A stretch of 18,687 nucleotides of DNA from DATFWC01 sp045801465 (GCA_045801465.1 JBJMSU010000068.1:1-18687), one strand, 5' to 3'. Positions 7,311-17,147 are shown, numbered from the stretch's first letter. The notes: generated from the sequence alone by a model not told the origin. Numbers and translations: made by a program.

Positions 7311-8522
7311 ATGGCCAAGATCAAAGTGACCAATCCGGTCGTCGAGCTCGACGGCGACGAGATGACCCGGATCATCTGGCACTACATCAAGGAGAAGCTG
7401 ATTCATCCCTATCTCGACATCGAGCTCCTCTACTACGATCTAGGCATTGAGAAGCGCGACGAGACCGACGACCAGGTCACCGTCGATGCGGCGGAAGCGA
7501 TCAAGCGGCACGGCGTCGGCGTGAAATGCGCCACCATCACGCCGGACGAAGCGCGGGTGAAGGAGTTCGGCCTTAAGAATATGTGGCGCTCGCCCAACGG
7601 CACGATCCGCAACATCATCGGCGGCGTCATCTTCCGCGAGCCGATCATCTGCCGCAACGTGCCGCGGCTGGTGCCCGGCTGGACCCAGCCGATCATCATC
7701 GGCCGCCACGCCTACGCGGACCAGTATCGCGCGACCGACATCAAGGTGCCGTCGAAGGGCAAGCTCATGCTCACGTTCGTCGGCGACGACGGCAAGAAGC
7801 TCGAGCAGGAGGTGTTCGACTTTCCGGGCGGCGGCGTCGCCATGGCGATGTACAATCTCGACGACTCCATCCGTGACTTTGCCCGCGCCTCGATGAATTA
7901 TGCGCTGGCGCGCGGCTACCCGCTCTACCTCTCGACCAAGAACACGATCCTCAAGGTCTACGACGGCCGCTTCAAGGACATCTTCCAGGAAACGTACGAC
8001 AAGGAGTTCAAGGCCGAGTTCGACAAGAAGAAGCTGACCTACGAGCACCGCCTGATCGACGATATGGTGGCGGCGGCGCTCAAATGGTCGGGCGGCTATG
8101 TGTGGGCGTGCAAGAATTACGACGGCGACGTGCAGTCGGACACGGTGGCGCAAGGCTTCGGCTCGCTCGGCCTGATGACGTCGGTGCTGATGACGCCGGA
8201 CGGCAGGACGGTCGAGGCCGAGGCCGCCCACGGCACCGTGACGCGGCACTACCGCCAGCATCAAAAGGGGCAGGAGACGTCGACCAATTCGGTCGCCTCG
8301 ATCTTCGCCTGGACGCGTGGCCTGGCGCATCGCGCCAAGCTCGATAACAATGCCGCGCTCGGTGAGTTCGCCCTCACGCTGGAGAAGGTCACGGTCGGCA
8401 CCGTGGAGGCCGGCTACATGACCAAGGACCTCGCGCTCCTGGTCGGCCCCGAGCAGAAGTGGCTCTCCACCACGGGCTTCCTCGAGAAGATCGACGAGAA
8501 CCTCAAGAAGGCGATGGGCTGA
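7311..8522 (+). CDS. icd: NADP-dependent isocitrate dehydrogenase
   Basis: This TCA-cycle enzyme oxidises and decarboxylates isocitrate to 2-oxoglutarate, making NADPH. The 403-residue protein is of the homodimeric eukaryote-like type (subfamily II), not the E. coli type: it begins KIKVTNPVVELDGDEMTRII, and has the substrate loop SPNGTIRNIIGG near 94-105, GWTQPIIIGRHAYADQYRATD, the metal-site segment YDGDVQSDTVAQGFGSLGLM, and the cofactor region EAAHGTVTRHYR near 304-315. Length and motifs are complete. The ATG at 7311 is preceded by TAAGG at a workable distance. It stands alone on the plus strand, convergent with alaS 190 bases downstream. Confidence 0.97.
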   Translation: MAKIKVTNPVVELDGDEMTRIIWHYIKEKLIHPYLDIELLYYDLGIEKRDETDDQVTVDAAEAIKRHGVGVKCATITPDEARVKEFGLKNMWRSPNGTIRNIIGGVIFREPIICRNVPRLVPGWTQPIIIGRHAYADQYRATDIKVPSKGKLMLTFVGDDGKKLEQEVFDFPGGGVAMAMYNLDDSIRDFARASMNYALARGYPLYLSTKNTILKVYDGRFKDIFQETYDKEFKAEFDKKKLTYEHRLIDDMVAAALKWSGGYVWACKNYDGDVQSDTVAQGFGSLGLMTSVLMTPDGRTVEAEAAHGTVTRHYRQHQKGQETSTNSVASIFAWTRGLAHRAKLDNNAALGEFALTLEKVTVGTVEAGYMTKDLALLVGPEQKWLSTTGFLEKIDENLKKAMG

Positions 8523-8554
8523 ACACTAACGTCCTTTGTCCTGACTCACCGCTT

Positions 8555-8597
8555 CGTCACGCCCGGCCTTGTTGTTTGGCCCTGGCACCCACGGCTT
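8555..8597. repeat. Degenerate GTCAYGCCCGG-type palindrome between icd and alaS
   Basis: Bases 8555-8597 read cgtcacgcccggcc, then ggccctggcaccca and cggctt. This is like a decayed copy of the CGTCATGCCCGG...CCGGGCATCCACG palindromes common between alphaproteobacterial genes. It sits between the converging icd and alaS stops. A small imperfect palindrome around gggatccc lies at 8641-8659. Both are weak calls. Confidence 0.3.
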
Positions 8598-8710
8598 GAC
8601 GTGCCTACCTTGTCGTGCGGCTGATGCGGCTGCCACACAACCAACCGGGATCCCGTTGGCGGCGCAATCTTTGCGAAGGGGCAGCGCGCGCTGAACGACT
8701 ACTGGTAAGC

Positions 8711-11356
<2,646 letters not shown>

Positions 11357-11423
11357 CCGATCCTTATCGGTCGAATTCTAAGGCGAATCCGAATGAAAAC
11401 CACCGCGATGTCCGCTTTTATCT

Positions 11424-11539
11424 AGGCCCTTCAAGGCTGTCCAGAAAGGGCCTGCGCTGCGCCGTAGCCCCGATGAGCGCGAGCGCGATATCCGGGATCG
11501 GCCGTTCCGCAGTTCGCTGACGCTCATGCGGGGGCTACG
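11424..11539. repeat. Hairpin elements between alaS and the MetF-like gene (REP-like palindrome)
   Basis: A small stem pairs aggccctt (11424-11431) with aagggcct (11446-11453). Next to it, cgtagccccgatgagcg at 11463-11479 is inverted at 11521-11539 (cgctcatgcgggggctacg) with small bulges. The gtagccc...gatgagcg...cgctcat...gggctac layout is a widespread proteobacterial intergenic palindrome. It occupies most of the 245-base divergent region, so promoters for alaS and the MetF-like gene must lie around or within it. Confidence 0.65.
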
Positions 11540-11601
11540 CATCGGCCCCGTGGCCGGTGCCTCCCTCATCGGCTACAAGCAGGCGACCGGAGAGCATTTG
11601 C

Positions 11602-12534
11602 ATGGACCAAGCGGTACGGACCGGCGTTGTCTCGCGCCTCGAGGAGCGGCTGCGGTCGGGGCGCTTCGCGTTGACTGCCGAGATCGTGCCGCCGGTCTCC
11701 TGCGATCCTGCCGACCTCATCAAAAAGGCCCAGCCACTCAAGGACCTCGCTGATGCCGTGAACGTAACGGATGGGGCCGGCGCCCACGTTCACCTGAGCG
11801 CCGTGACGGCGGCGGCGCTGCTGCTTCAGGCCGGGATCGAGCCGATCCTGCAGCTCACCTGCCGCGACCGCAATCGCATCGCGTTGCAGAGCGAGCTCAT
11901 CGCCGCCGCGGCGAGCGGCGTGCGCAACCTCCTCCTGCTCACGGGCGACAAGCCGGGCGCCGGCGATCAGCCGGACGCCAAGGCCGTGTTCGATCTCGAC
12001 AGCGTAGGCCTGATGGAAACGGCGCGGACCTTGCGCGATCGCGGCGAATTGCCGTCGGGCCGGAAGGTCGCCGGGTCCGCTGAATTCTTCATCGGGGCCG
12101 CAGACCTGCCGGTGGATCCGCCGCCCGGCTGGCGTCCGGATGCGCTGGCCGGCAAGGTTCGCGCCGGCGCGCGGTTCGTGCAGACCCAGTTCTGCATGGA
12201 TGCCGGCGTCGTGCGCCGCTATGCTGCGCGCCTTGCCGAAGCGGGTCTCGACGCGTTCCTGCTGATCGGGATTTCGCCGTTGCGCTCGGCGCGCTCGGCT
12301 GCATGGATGCGCAAGCATCTTTTCGGCACCATCATTCCTGACGCGGTCGTCGCCCGCCTGGAACAGGCCGCCGACCCGCGCGCCGAGGGGCGCCGGATTT
12401 GCGTCGAGCTTACGCGCGAGCTCGCCGCCATCCCGGGCGTCGCCGGCGCGCACATCATGGCGCCCGGCAACGATGAAGCCGTCCCCGAGGTGATCGCGGC
12501 CGCGCGCGCGGAGATGGGACGCGCGGGGCGGTGA
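11602..12534 (+). CDS. MetF-like methylenetetrahydrofolate reductase family protein
   Basis: The family is an FAD-dependent TIM barrel that interconverts 5,10-methylene- and 5-methyl-tetrahydrofolate. The 310-residue protein shows TAEIVPP at 25-31 (position of the catalytic Glu, here Glu27), VNVTDGAGAHV near 53-63 (VTYGAG in E. coli MetF), LLLTGDKP near 111-118 with the flavin-site Asp116, and GARFVQTQFCMD at 189-200. It is more like the MTHFR halves of bifunctional C1 enzymes than housekeeping E. coli MetF, so a role in catabolic C1 transfer (for example after demethylation) is possible; that is inference. The ATG at 11602 has GGAGAG upstream; a longer start at 11557 lacks family similarity. 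It is followed by a repeat element and the catabolic-looking block. Confidence 0.85.
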   Translation: MDQAVRTGVVSRLEERLRSGRFALTAEIVPPVSCDPADLIKKAQPLKDLADAVNVTDGAGAHVHLSAVTAAALLLQAGIEPILQLTCRDRNRIALQSELIAAAASGVRNLLLLTGDKPGAGDQPDAKAVFDLDSVGLMETARTLRDRGELPSGRKVAGSAEFFIGAADLPVDPPPGWRPDALAGKVRAGARFVQTQFCMDAGVVRRYAARLAEAGLDAFLLIGISPLRSARSAAWMRKHLFGTIIPDAVVARLEQAADPRAEGRRICVELTRELAAIPGVAGAHIMAPGNDEAVPEVIAAARAEMGRAGR

Positions 12535-12589
12535 GCGCGAGCCGATTTCTGCTTGCATCGATCTATTGATCCATGTGCAAGCTTACCGA

Positions 12590-12737
12590 TTGTCATCCCG
12601 GCCGAGCGCCGTCAGGCGCGAGTGCCGGGACCCAGGTATCCCTGCGTTGCAGTGTAGGACCCGCAGCAGAATGATCGGACCACCGGGTTATCTGGGTCCC
12701 GGATCGGCTCGCATGCGCGAGCCGTCCGGGATGACAA
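12590..12737. repeat. 148-bp REPIN-like element: two opposing hairpins with GTCATCCCGG ends
   Basis: The outer 12 bases ttgtcatcccgg (12590-12601) are perfectly inverted at 12726-12737. Inner arms ccgggacccag (12625-12635) are inverted at 12692-12702. Each half is itself a hairpin: a stem around gcc-gtca-ggc on the left, and cggctcgc-at-gcgcgagccg on the right. Two REP-like units in opposite orientation around a 56-base spacer make a REPIN-type doublet. It fills most of the 249-base gap between the MetF-like and Bug-protein genes. The shared ends GTCATCCC...GGGACCCA match the family flanking the GIY-YIG gene. Confidence 0.8.
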
Positions 12738-12783
12738 ATGAGGAATGGCTTCAAAAAAGGCACGCCAACGGTAAAGTTTCGGT

Positions 12784-13755
12784 ATGAGATCAACCGCCCT
12801 CCCGCTCGCGCTGCTGCTCGCGTGCGCAACCGCCGCCGGCCAATCCCCTGCTCAAACCCAGTACCCCACTGCCCCGGTCCGCATCCTGGTGCCGTTCGCG
12901 GCCGGCGGCCCGACCGATGTGGTGGCGCGCATCCTGGCGGACCTGTTGTCGGCGCACTGGGGCGGCAAGTCGGTGGTCGTGGAAAACCGACCGGGCGCCG
13001 GTACCATCGTGGCGACCGCCGCCGTCGCCAAGGCGGCGCCGGACGGCCACACCGTGCTGATCGGGACCAATTCGCTGCTGATCAATCCGGCGATCGACCA
13101 GAAGCTTCCCTACGACACCTTCAAGGAGCTCGCCGGGGTCTCCATGATCGCCACCCAGCCGGTCGCGCTCGTCGCCAATAAAGCGTTTCCCGCCAACAAC
13201 ATTCCCGAGCTTGTTGCCGAGGCAAGGAAACCCGCCGACGCGCTCAACTATACCTCGCCGGGGCCGCGCGGCGTCGGCCATCTGGCCGGCGAGATGCTGA
13301 AACAGCGCGCCGGCATCGCCATGACGCACGTCAACTATAACGGCAGCGCGCCGGCGCTGACCGACGTGATCGCCGGCCGCGTGCCGATCATGTTCGACGT
13401 CTGGCATTCGGCCAAACGCTACGTCGATTCCGGGGAGCTGAAGCTGATCGCCAGCGCCGGCGGCCAGCGCCTGGCTGACGCGCCGCAGGTGCCCACCATC
13501 GCGGAGACCTTTTCCGGCTTCGACGTCATCGCCTTCAACGCCATGATCGCGCCCGCCGCAGTGCCGAAGCCGATCCTCGACAAGCTCTCCGCCGACGTGC
13601 GCGCGGTCGTCGGCTCGCCTGAGTTCGCCACCAAGACGCGGCATCTCGGCATCTTTCCCAACGGCAACACGCCGGAGGAATTGACCGCCTGGATGCTCAA
13701 GGAAACCGCGCGCTGGGCCGAGATCGCCAAGGCGGCGAACATCAAGGCGGAGTGA
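12784..13755 (+). CDS. Bug-family (TctC-like) periplasmic solute-binding protein
   Basis: This is a tripartite-tricarboxylate-transporter type binding protein (Bug/TctC), which captures carboxylates or related small molecules in the periplasm; many have no dedicated membrane partner nearby, as here. The 323-residue protein has a short signal peptide (about residues 1-24, hydrophobic LPLALLLACATAAG) and then the family opening YPTAPVRILVPFAAGGPTDVVAR, VVENRPGAGTIVATAAVAKAAPDG, NYTSPGPRGVGHLAGEMLKQ and THVNYNGSAPALTDVIAGRVPIMFD. Its TGA stop overlaps the next gene's start (GTGATG), so it is translated with the amidohydrolase gene. The ribosome binding site is weak. The ligand is probably the substrate, or a relative, of the downstream enzymes; that is inferred from context only. 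Confidence 0.93.
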   Translation: MRSTALPLALLLACATAAGQSPAQTQYPTAPVRILVPFAAGGPTDVVARILADLLSAHWGGKSVVVENRPGAGTIVATAAVAKAAPDGHTVLIGTNSLLINPAIDQKLPYDTFKELAGVSMIATQPVALVANKAFPANNIPELVAEARKPADALNYTSPGPRGVGHLAGEMLKQRAGIAMTHVNYNGSAPALTDVIAGRVPIMFDVWHSAKRYVDSGELKLIASAGGQRLADAPQVPTIAETFSGFDVIAFNAMIAPAAVPKPILDKLSADVRAVVGSPEFATKTRHLGIFPNGNTPEELTAWMLKETARWAEIAKAANIKAE

Positions 13756-14822
13756 TGCCCCAGTTCCGCGCGATCGATTGCGACGTCCATCCGGCGGTGC
13801 CGGATATGGCGGCGCTCACGCCGTATCTTCCCGATCACTGGCGCGACGCGGTCGCGGAACGCGGCATTCCCTCGCTCGAATCCATCAGCTATCCGCCGCA
13901 TGCCCCGATCACCGCGCGGGCCGACTGGCGCGGCGCCGGCGGCCTTGCGGCCGCGAGCCTGGGCGACATCGAGCGCCACGTGTTCGCGCGCTGGGGCGCC
14001 GACGTCGCGATCCTCAACTGCCTCTACGGCGTCCAGCTCGTGTTCAACGAGGACATGGCGGTCGCCTTCGCGCGCGCCGTCAACGACTGGATCGTGAAGG
14101 AATGGCTCGACCGCGATCCGCGCCTGCGCGCCTCCATCGTGGTGCCGCTGCAGAACGTCGAGCATGCGGTCGACGAGATCGAGCGCTGCGCGCCCGACCG
14201 GCGCTTCGTGCAGATCCTCCTGCTCGCCATGGGCGAGGTTCCGCTCGGCCGCCGCCAGTTCTGGCCCCTGTATGCCGCCGCCGAGCGGCACGGATTGCCG
14301 ATCGGCATCCACGCCGGCAGCGCCTACCGCCATCCCGTCACCTCGCTCGGCTGGCCGAGCTATTACGCCGAGGACTACGCCGCGCAGACGCAGGGCTTCC
14401 AGTCGCAGGTCGCGAGCCTGATCAGCGAGGGCGTGTTCGCCAAGTTTCCCGGCCTCAAGGTGGTGCTGATCGAATCGGGGGTCACCTGGCTGCCCGGCTT
14501 CCTGTGGCGCTTCGCCAAGTTCTGGCGGGGCTTGCGCAGCGAGGTGCCGTGGGTCGACCGCTCGCCCGCCGAGATCGTGCGCGATCATTTCCGCCTCACG
14601 ATCCAGCCGCTCGACGCCCCGCCCGCGCCGGAAGCGGTGGAACGCGCCATCGACCATCTGCGTTCGGACGATATGCTGCTTTATGCCTCGGATTTCCCGC
14701 ACTGGCAGTTCGACGGCGACGACGTCATGCCACCGGGAATCCCGGCAGCCATGCAGCGCAAGATCCTGGTCGACAACCCGATGGCGACGTACAATCGGCT
14801 GAAGACGGCGAATGGCCAGTAG
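13755..14822 (+). CDS. Amidohydrolase-2 (ACMSD-like) family metal-dependent hydrolase or decarboxylase, first copy
   Basis: The family (PF04909, COG2159) contains zinc- or manganese-dependent TIM barrels that hydrolyse C-N/C-O bonds or decarboxylate aromatic acids. The 355-residue protein has IDCDVHP with Asp10 and His12, GIHAGS with His186, VVLIESG with Glu240 where many relatives have a His, and YASDFPHW with Asp313 and His316. The first metal His of the HxH motif is an Asp here, as in a common uncharacterised subgroup. The start overlaps the binding-protein stop; ATG at 13755 is 7 bases after AAGG, with a GTG three bases earlier as alternative. The last residues ANGQ and the stop are encoded by an intergenic repeat. 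It is a paralogue of the next gene. The substrate is unknown. Confidence 0.92.
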   Translation: MPQFRAIDCDVHPAVPDMAALTPYLPDHWRDAVAERGIPSLESISYPPHAPITARADWRGAGGLAAASLGDIERHVFARWGADVAILNCLYGVQLVFNEDMAVAFARAVNDWIVKEWLDRDPRLRASIVVPLQNVEHAVDEIERCAPDRRFVQILLLAMGEVPLGRRQFWPLYAAAERHGLPIGIHAGSAYRHPVTSLGWPSYYAEDYAAQTQGFQSQVASLISEGVFAKFPGLKVVLIESGVTWLPGFLWRFAKFWRGLRSEVPWVDRSPAEIVRDHFRLTIQPLDAPPAPEAVERAIDHLRSDDMLLYASDFPHWQFDGDDVMPPGIPAAMQRKILVDNPMATYNRLKTANGQ

Positions 14823-14940
14823 CGATTGGCCAGTAGCGAAAGGCCAGTAGCGAGTAGTAGCAGAGAGCGGAATGGCGAGTAGCGAATAGGGAGCCCGTGG
14901 CTGGCTTTCCCTATTCGCCATTCGCCAGTCGCAATTCGCC
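14808..14940. repeat. 14-bp tandem repeat and hairpin (GCGAATGGCGAGTAGCGA family)
   Basis: Three tandem 14-base units of gcgawtggccagta (the third is gcgaaaggccagta) lie at 14808-14821, 14822-14835 and 14836-14849, followed by a partial unit. Then gcgaataggga (14882-14892) is perfectly inverted at 14908-14918 around a 15-base loop, with further inverted ggcgaatgg/ccattcgcc pieces to 14940. The first unit lies inside the upstream gene and supplies its stop codon. The family also occurs at 5725-5800. It fills the 137-base gap between the two amidohydrolase genes. Confidence 0.85.
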
Positions 14941-14959
14941 AAGTTAACGGAGGACCGCC

Positions 14960-16063
14960 ATGAACATCGAGCTGCGGCATCCCTTGAGCGAGACGCGCGG
15001 GCGCCTAAAGCCGGCCGTGATCGATTGCGACATTCACCCCAAGGCGAGCCTGGAGGCGCTGCGGCCGTACCTGTCGAACCGCTGGTGGGACTATCTGCAG
15101 ACCTACGGCCTGCGCTCGCGCCACGGCTTTGCCAAGGGCTATCCCTACCCCAAAGGGGCCCCGCAGGCGGCGCGCCGCGATGCCTGGCCGCCCGGCGGCG
15201 GGCTTCCCGGCAGCGATCTCGATTTCATGCGGGCACAGCATCTCGACCCGTACGGCATCGAGTTTGGCGTCATGAACCCGCTCTCGCCCTCGGGCCAGGG
15301 CGAACAGAACCCGGAGCTCTCCGCCGCGCTGGCGTCGGCCGTCAACGACTGGCAGATCGACGCCATGAGCGCGCGCGAGCCGCGCCTCAAGGCCTCGATC
15401 GTGGTGCCCTACGAGGACGGCGAGGCGGCGCGTGGCGAGATCCACAAGCGCGCCGTCAGCGGCGATTACGTGCAGGTGCTGCTGCTCAGCCGCACCGCCG
15501 AGGCGCTGGGCCGCCGCCGCTATTGGCCGATCTACGAGGCCGCGGTCGAGCACGGTCTCCCCGTCGGCATTCACGTGTTCGGCTATGGCGGCTTGGCGAT
15601 CACCAATACCGGCTGGCCCTCGTTCTATCTCGAAGAGACGACCGAGAACGCGACCTCCTCCCAGGCGCTGGTGACGAGCTTCATCATGGAGGGCGTGTTC
15701 GCCCGCTATCCGGGCTTAAAGATCGTGCTGATCGAAACCGGCTTCGCCTGGCTGCCGGCGCTCGGCTGGCGCCTCGACAAGATCTGGAAGCGGCTCAAGG
15801 ATGAAGTGCCGCACGTGACGCGCGCGCCCTCCGAATTGATCCACGAGCACTTCTGGGTCTCGACCCAGCCGATGGAGGAGACCGAGAACGAGGATCACCT
15901 CCTCGAGGTGATGGACTGGATCGGCTGGGATCGCATCCTGTTCGCCAGCGACTACCCGCACTGGGATTTCGACGACCCGTTCGTGGCGCTGCCGCCGAGC
16001 CTCGACCAGGACAAGCGGAGCCAAATCTATTCCGGCAACGCGCGCGAATTATATCGTTTCTGA
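14960..16063 (+). CDS. Amidohydrolase-2 (ACMSD-like) family metal-dependent hydrolase or decarboxylase, second copy
   Basis: This 367-residue paralogue of the preceding gene has the same architecture: IDCDIHP with Asp24 and His26, GIHVFGYGG with His205, IVLIETG with Glu259, and FASDYPHWDFD with Asp331 and His334. Shared segments such as EGVFA(K/R)(F/Y)PGLK(V/I)VLIE, the W(L/P)P-containing strand and GRR(Q/R)(F/Y)WP(L/I)Y show that the two arose by duplication, but the pocket-lining loops differ (YPYPKGAPQAARRDAWPPGG here), so the substrates probably differ or the enzymes form a heteromer. A strong GGAGGA at 14949-14954 sets the ATG at 14960. The gene is separated from its partner by repeat DNA but probably co-transcribed. 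The substrate is unknown. Confidence 0.92.
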   Translation: MNIELRHPLSETRGRLKPAVIDCDIHPKASLEALRPYLSNRWWDYLQTYGLRSRHGFAKGYPYPKGAPQAARRDAWPPGGGLPGSDLDFMRAQHLDPYGIEFGVMNPLSPSGQGEQNPELSAALASAVNDWQIDAMSAREPRLKASIVVPYEDGEAARGEIHKRAVSGDYVQVLLLSRTAEALGRRRYWPIYEAAVEHGLPVGIHVFGYGGLAITNTGWPSFYLEETTENATSSQALVTSFIMEGVFARYPGLKIVLIETGFAWLPALGWRLDKIWKRLKDEVPHVTRAPSELIHEHFWVSTQPMEETENEDHLLEVMDWIGWDRILFASDYPHWDFDDPFVALPPSLDQDKRSQIYSGNARELYRF

Positions 16064-16293
16064 CGAGGACTTACTTTCCGTTGACGTAGCGCACCTTTAC
16101 GTAAACGTCATGTTTGAGATGGCATATCTTTTAGGCTTATATCCACACTAAAATGGTATATATACCTATTTCACCCACAAAAAAGGGTTTTTATCCTTAA
16201 CACGGCAAATATTCTCACGAAACTTGCCGATGGCGCCCGTATCGATGATCCTGAAAAATCACTGCCAGCCATGTTGCTGCTATACTCGCGCCC
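16064..16293. promoter_or_regulatory. AT-rich control region with a TTGACGT...ACGTCA palindrome and a -10 box next to the Rieske start
   Basis: This 230-base gap is much richer in A and T than its surroundings. TTGACGT (16081-16087) is mirrored by ACGTCAT (16105-16111), and the inner tttacgtaaa at 16096-16105 is a perfect palindrome; together they look like an operator for a dimeric regulator, loosely like MerR-type sites of alphaproteobacteria (a tentative comparison). TATACT at 16281-16286 lies 7 bases before the Rieske ATG, so transcription could start at or next to the start codon. No gene is seen in this stretch. Confidence 0.4.
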
Positions 16294-16704
16294 ATGCCCA
16301 AGCACGTCGTCGCCGCCGTCGATGAGATTCCGCCCGGCGGCCGCAAGCGCGTGACGGTCGCCGGCCGCGCCCTCGTGGTGTTCAACCTCGACGGCGAGTT
16401 CTTCGCGCTCGGCGACCGCTGCCCGCACCGCGGCGGCCCGTTGAGTTACGGCCGCCTGACCGGTCTCCTCGAGGCGAGCGAGCCCGGCCAATACCGCTAC
16501 AGCCGGCGCGGCGAGATCATCCGCTGTCCGTGGCATTCCTGGGAGTTCGACATCCGCACGGGCAAATCGTGGTGCGACCCCCGCGTGCGCGCCCGCCAAT
16601 ATCCGGCGCGCGCCGAGCCCGGCGCCCGGCTGGTCGAAGGGCCCTATACGGCCGAGACCTTTCCGGTCACGGTCGAGAAGGATTACGTAGTAGTGGAGAC
16701 CTAG
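16294..16704 (+). CDS. Small Rieske [2Fe-2S] protein
   Basis: The 136-residue protein is a single Rieske domain with ligands Cys43-Pro-His45 (CPHRGG) and Cys78-x2-His81 (CPWHSWEFD), the pattern of ferredoxins and NirD-like subunits that pass electrons to oxygenases or reductases in the cytoplasm. There is no signal peptide. The two ligand pairs are 32 residues apart, against the usual 15-17 in dioxygenase ferredoxins, so there is an extra loop (about 53-73, GRLTGLLEASEPGQYRYSRR). No oxygenase or reductase partner is in the window; the neighbours are the two amidohydrolase genes 230 bases upstream. There is no ribosome binding site before the ATG, and a -10 box ends 7 bases before it, so a leaderless message is possible. 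An inverted palindrome begins 7 bases after the stop. Confidence 0.88.
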   Translation: MPKHVVAAVDEIPPGGRKRVTVAGRALVVFNLDGEFFALGDRCPHRGGPLSYGRLTGLLEASEPGQYRYSRRGEIIRCPWHSWEFDIRTGKSWCDPRVRARQYPARAEPGARLVEGPYTAETFPVTVEKDYVVVET

Positions 16705-16710
16705 CCAGCG

Positions 16711-16744
16711 GTCGTCCCCGCGAAGGCGGGGACCCATGACCACC
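16711..16744 (+). repeat. Left 34-bp inverted repeat of the GIY-YIG module (copy R1)
   Basis: The unit starts gtcgtccccgcgaagg and is internally palindromic (gtccccgc...gcggggac). All 34 bases are the exact reverse complement of 17148-17181 on the far side of the nuclease gene. It begins 7 bases after the Rieske stop and could also act as an RNA hairpin for that gene. Confidence 0.9.
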
Positions 16745-16792
16745 AAACCCTGCGAAATGACTCTGACGGCGCGCCGCGCCTCACGCAAAGTA

Positions 16793-16822
16793 GTGATGGG
16801 TCTCCGCCTTCGCGGGGATGAC
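16793..16822 (-). repeat. Second copy of the GTCRTCCCCGC palindrome (R2, inverted to R1)
   Basis: Bases 16793-16822 match the first 30 bases of R1 in reverse orientation with three or so differences (gggtctccgcc, ggggatgac). R1 and R2, 52 bases apart and head to head, form a REPIN-like doublet just beyond the 3' end of the nuclease gene. Confidence 0.85.
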
Positions 16823-16846
16823 GAAAGGTGCGGCACGAATGCAGGA

Positions 16847-17131
16847 TCACATCAGGACGTCGCTCAAATCACGCCATTCGAGATTGCTCTCTTCAATGAG
16901 GCGGATCTTCCAATCCCGATTCCATTTCTTCAGTTGTTTTTCCCGCACGATCGCCGACTCGGGATCGTCGAACGTCTCGACATAAACCAACCGGTAGACT
17001 CGATACTCCCGTGTGAAAGATGACACCGCGCCTGATCGATGCTGCTCAAGTCGTCGTCGCAGATTATTCGTGACGCCAATGTACAGCGTACCGTGTCGAC
17101 GGCTCGCGAGGATACAAACGTAGTACGCCAT
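16847..17131 (-). CDS. GIY-YIG domain endonuclease (small YhbQ/UPF0213-like type)
   Basis: The protein of 94 residues (98 if the ATG at 17143 is used) is a stand-alone GIY-YIG nuclease domain, a fold that cuts DNA with one metal ion. In order it shows YYVCILAS (the GIY strand), TLYIGVTNNL (the YIG strand), RRRLEQHRSG with the catalytic Arg, VYRLVYVETF with the catalytic Glu, and an AIVREKQLKKWNRDWKIRLIE helix typical of this subfamily, including the conserved Asn. The internal ATG at 17131 puts the start directly before the first strand as in relatives; neither start has a good ribosome binding site. The gene is bracketed by perfect 34-bp inverted repeats and more copies of the same palindrome. 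Its cellular role is unknown for this subfamily; a link to the repeats is proposed in the findings. Confidence 0.9.
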   Translation of the reverse strand: MAYYVCILASRRHGTLYIGVTNNLRRRLEQHRSGAVSSFTREYRVYRLVYVETFDDPESAIVREKQLKKWNRDWKIRLIEESNLEWRDLSDVLM

Positions 17132-17147
17132 ATCTCGCTGCATGCCC

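Noticed and set aside
12784..12842. Lipoprotein signal with LLAC before Cys14 in the Bug-type protein
   Set aside because: Only 13 residues would precede the Cys and the -2 residue is Leu; family members normally use a plain Sec signal cut after an Ala-rich stretch, which is also present here.
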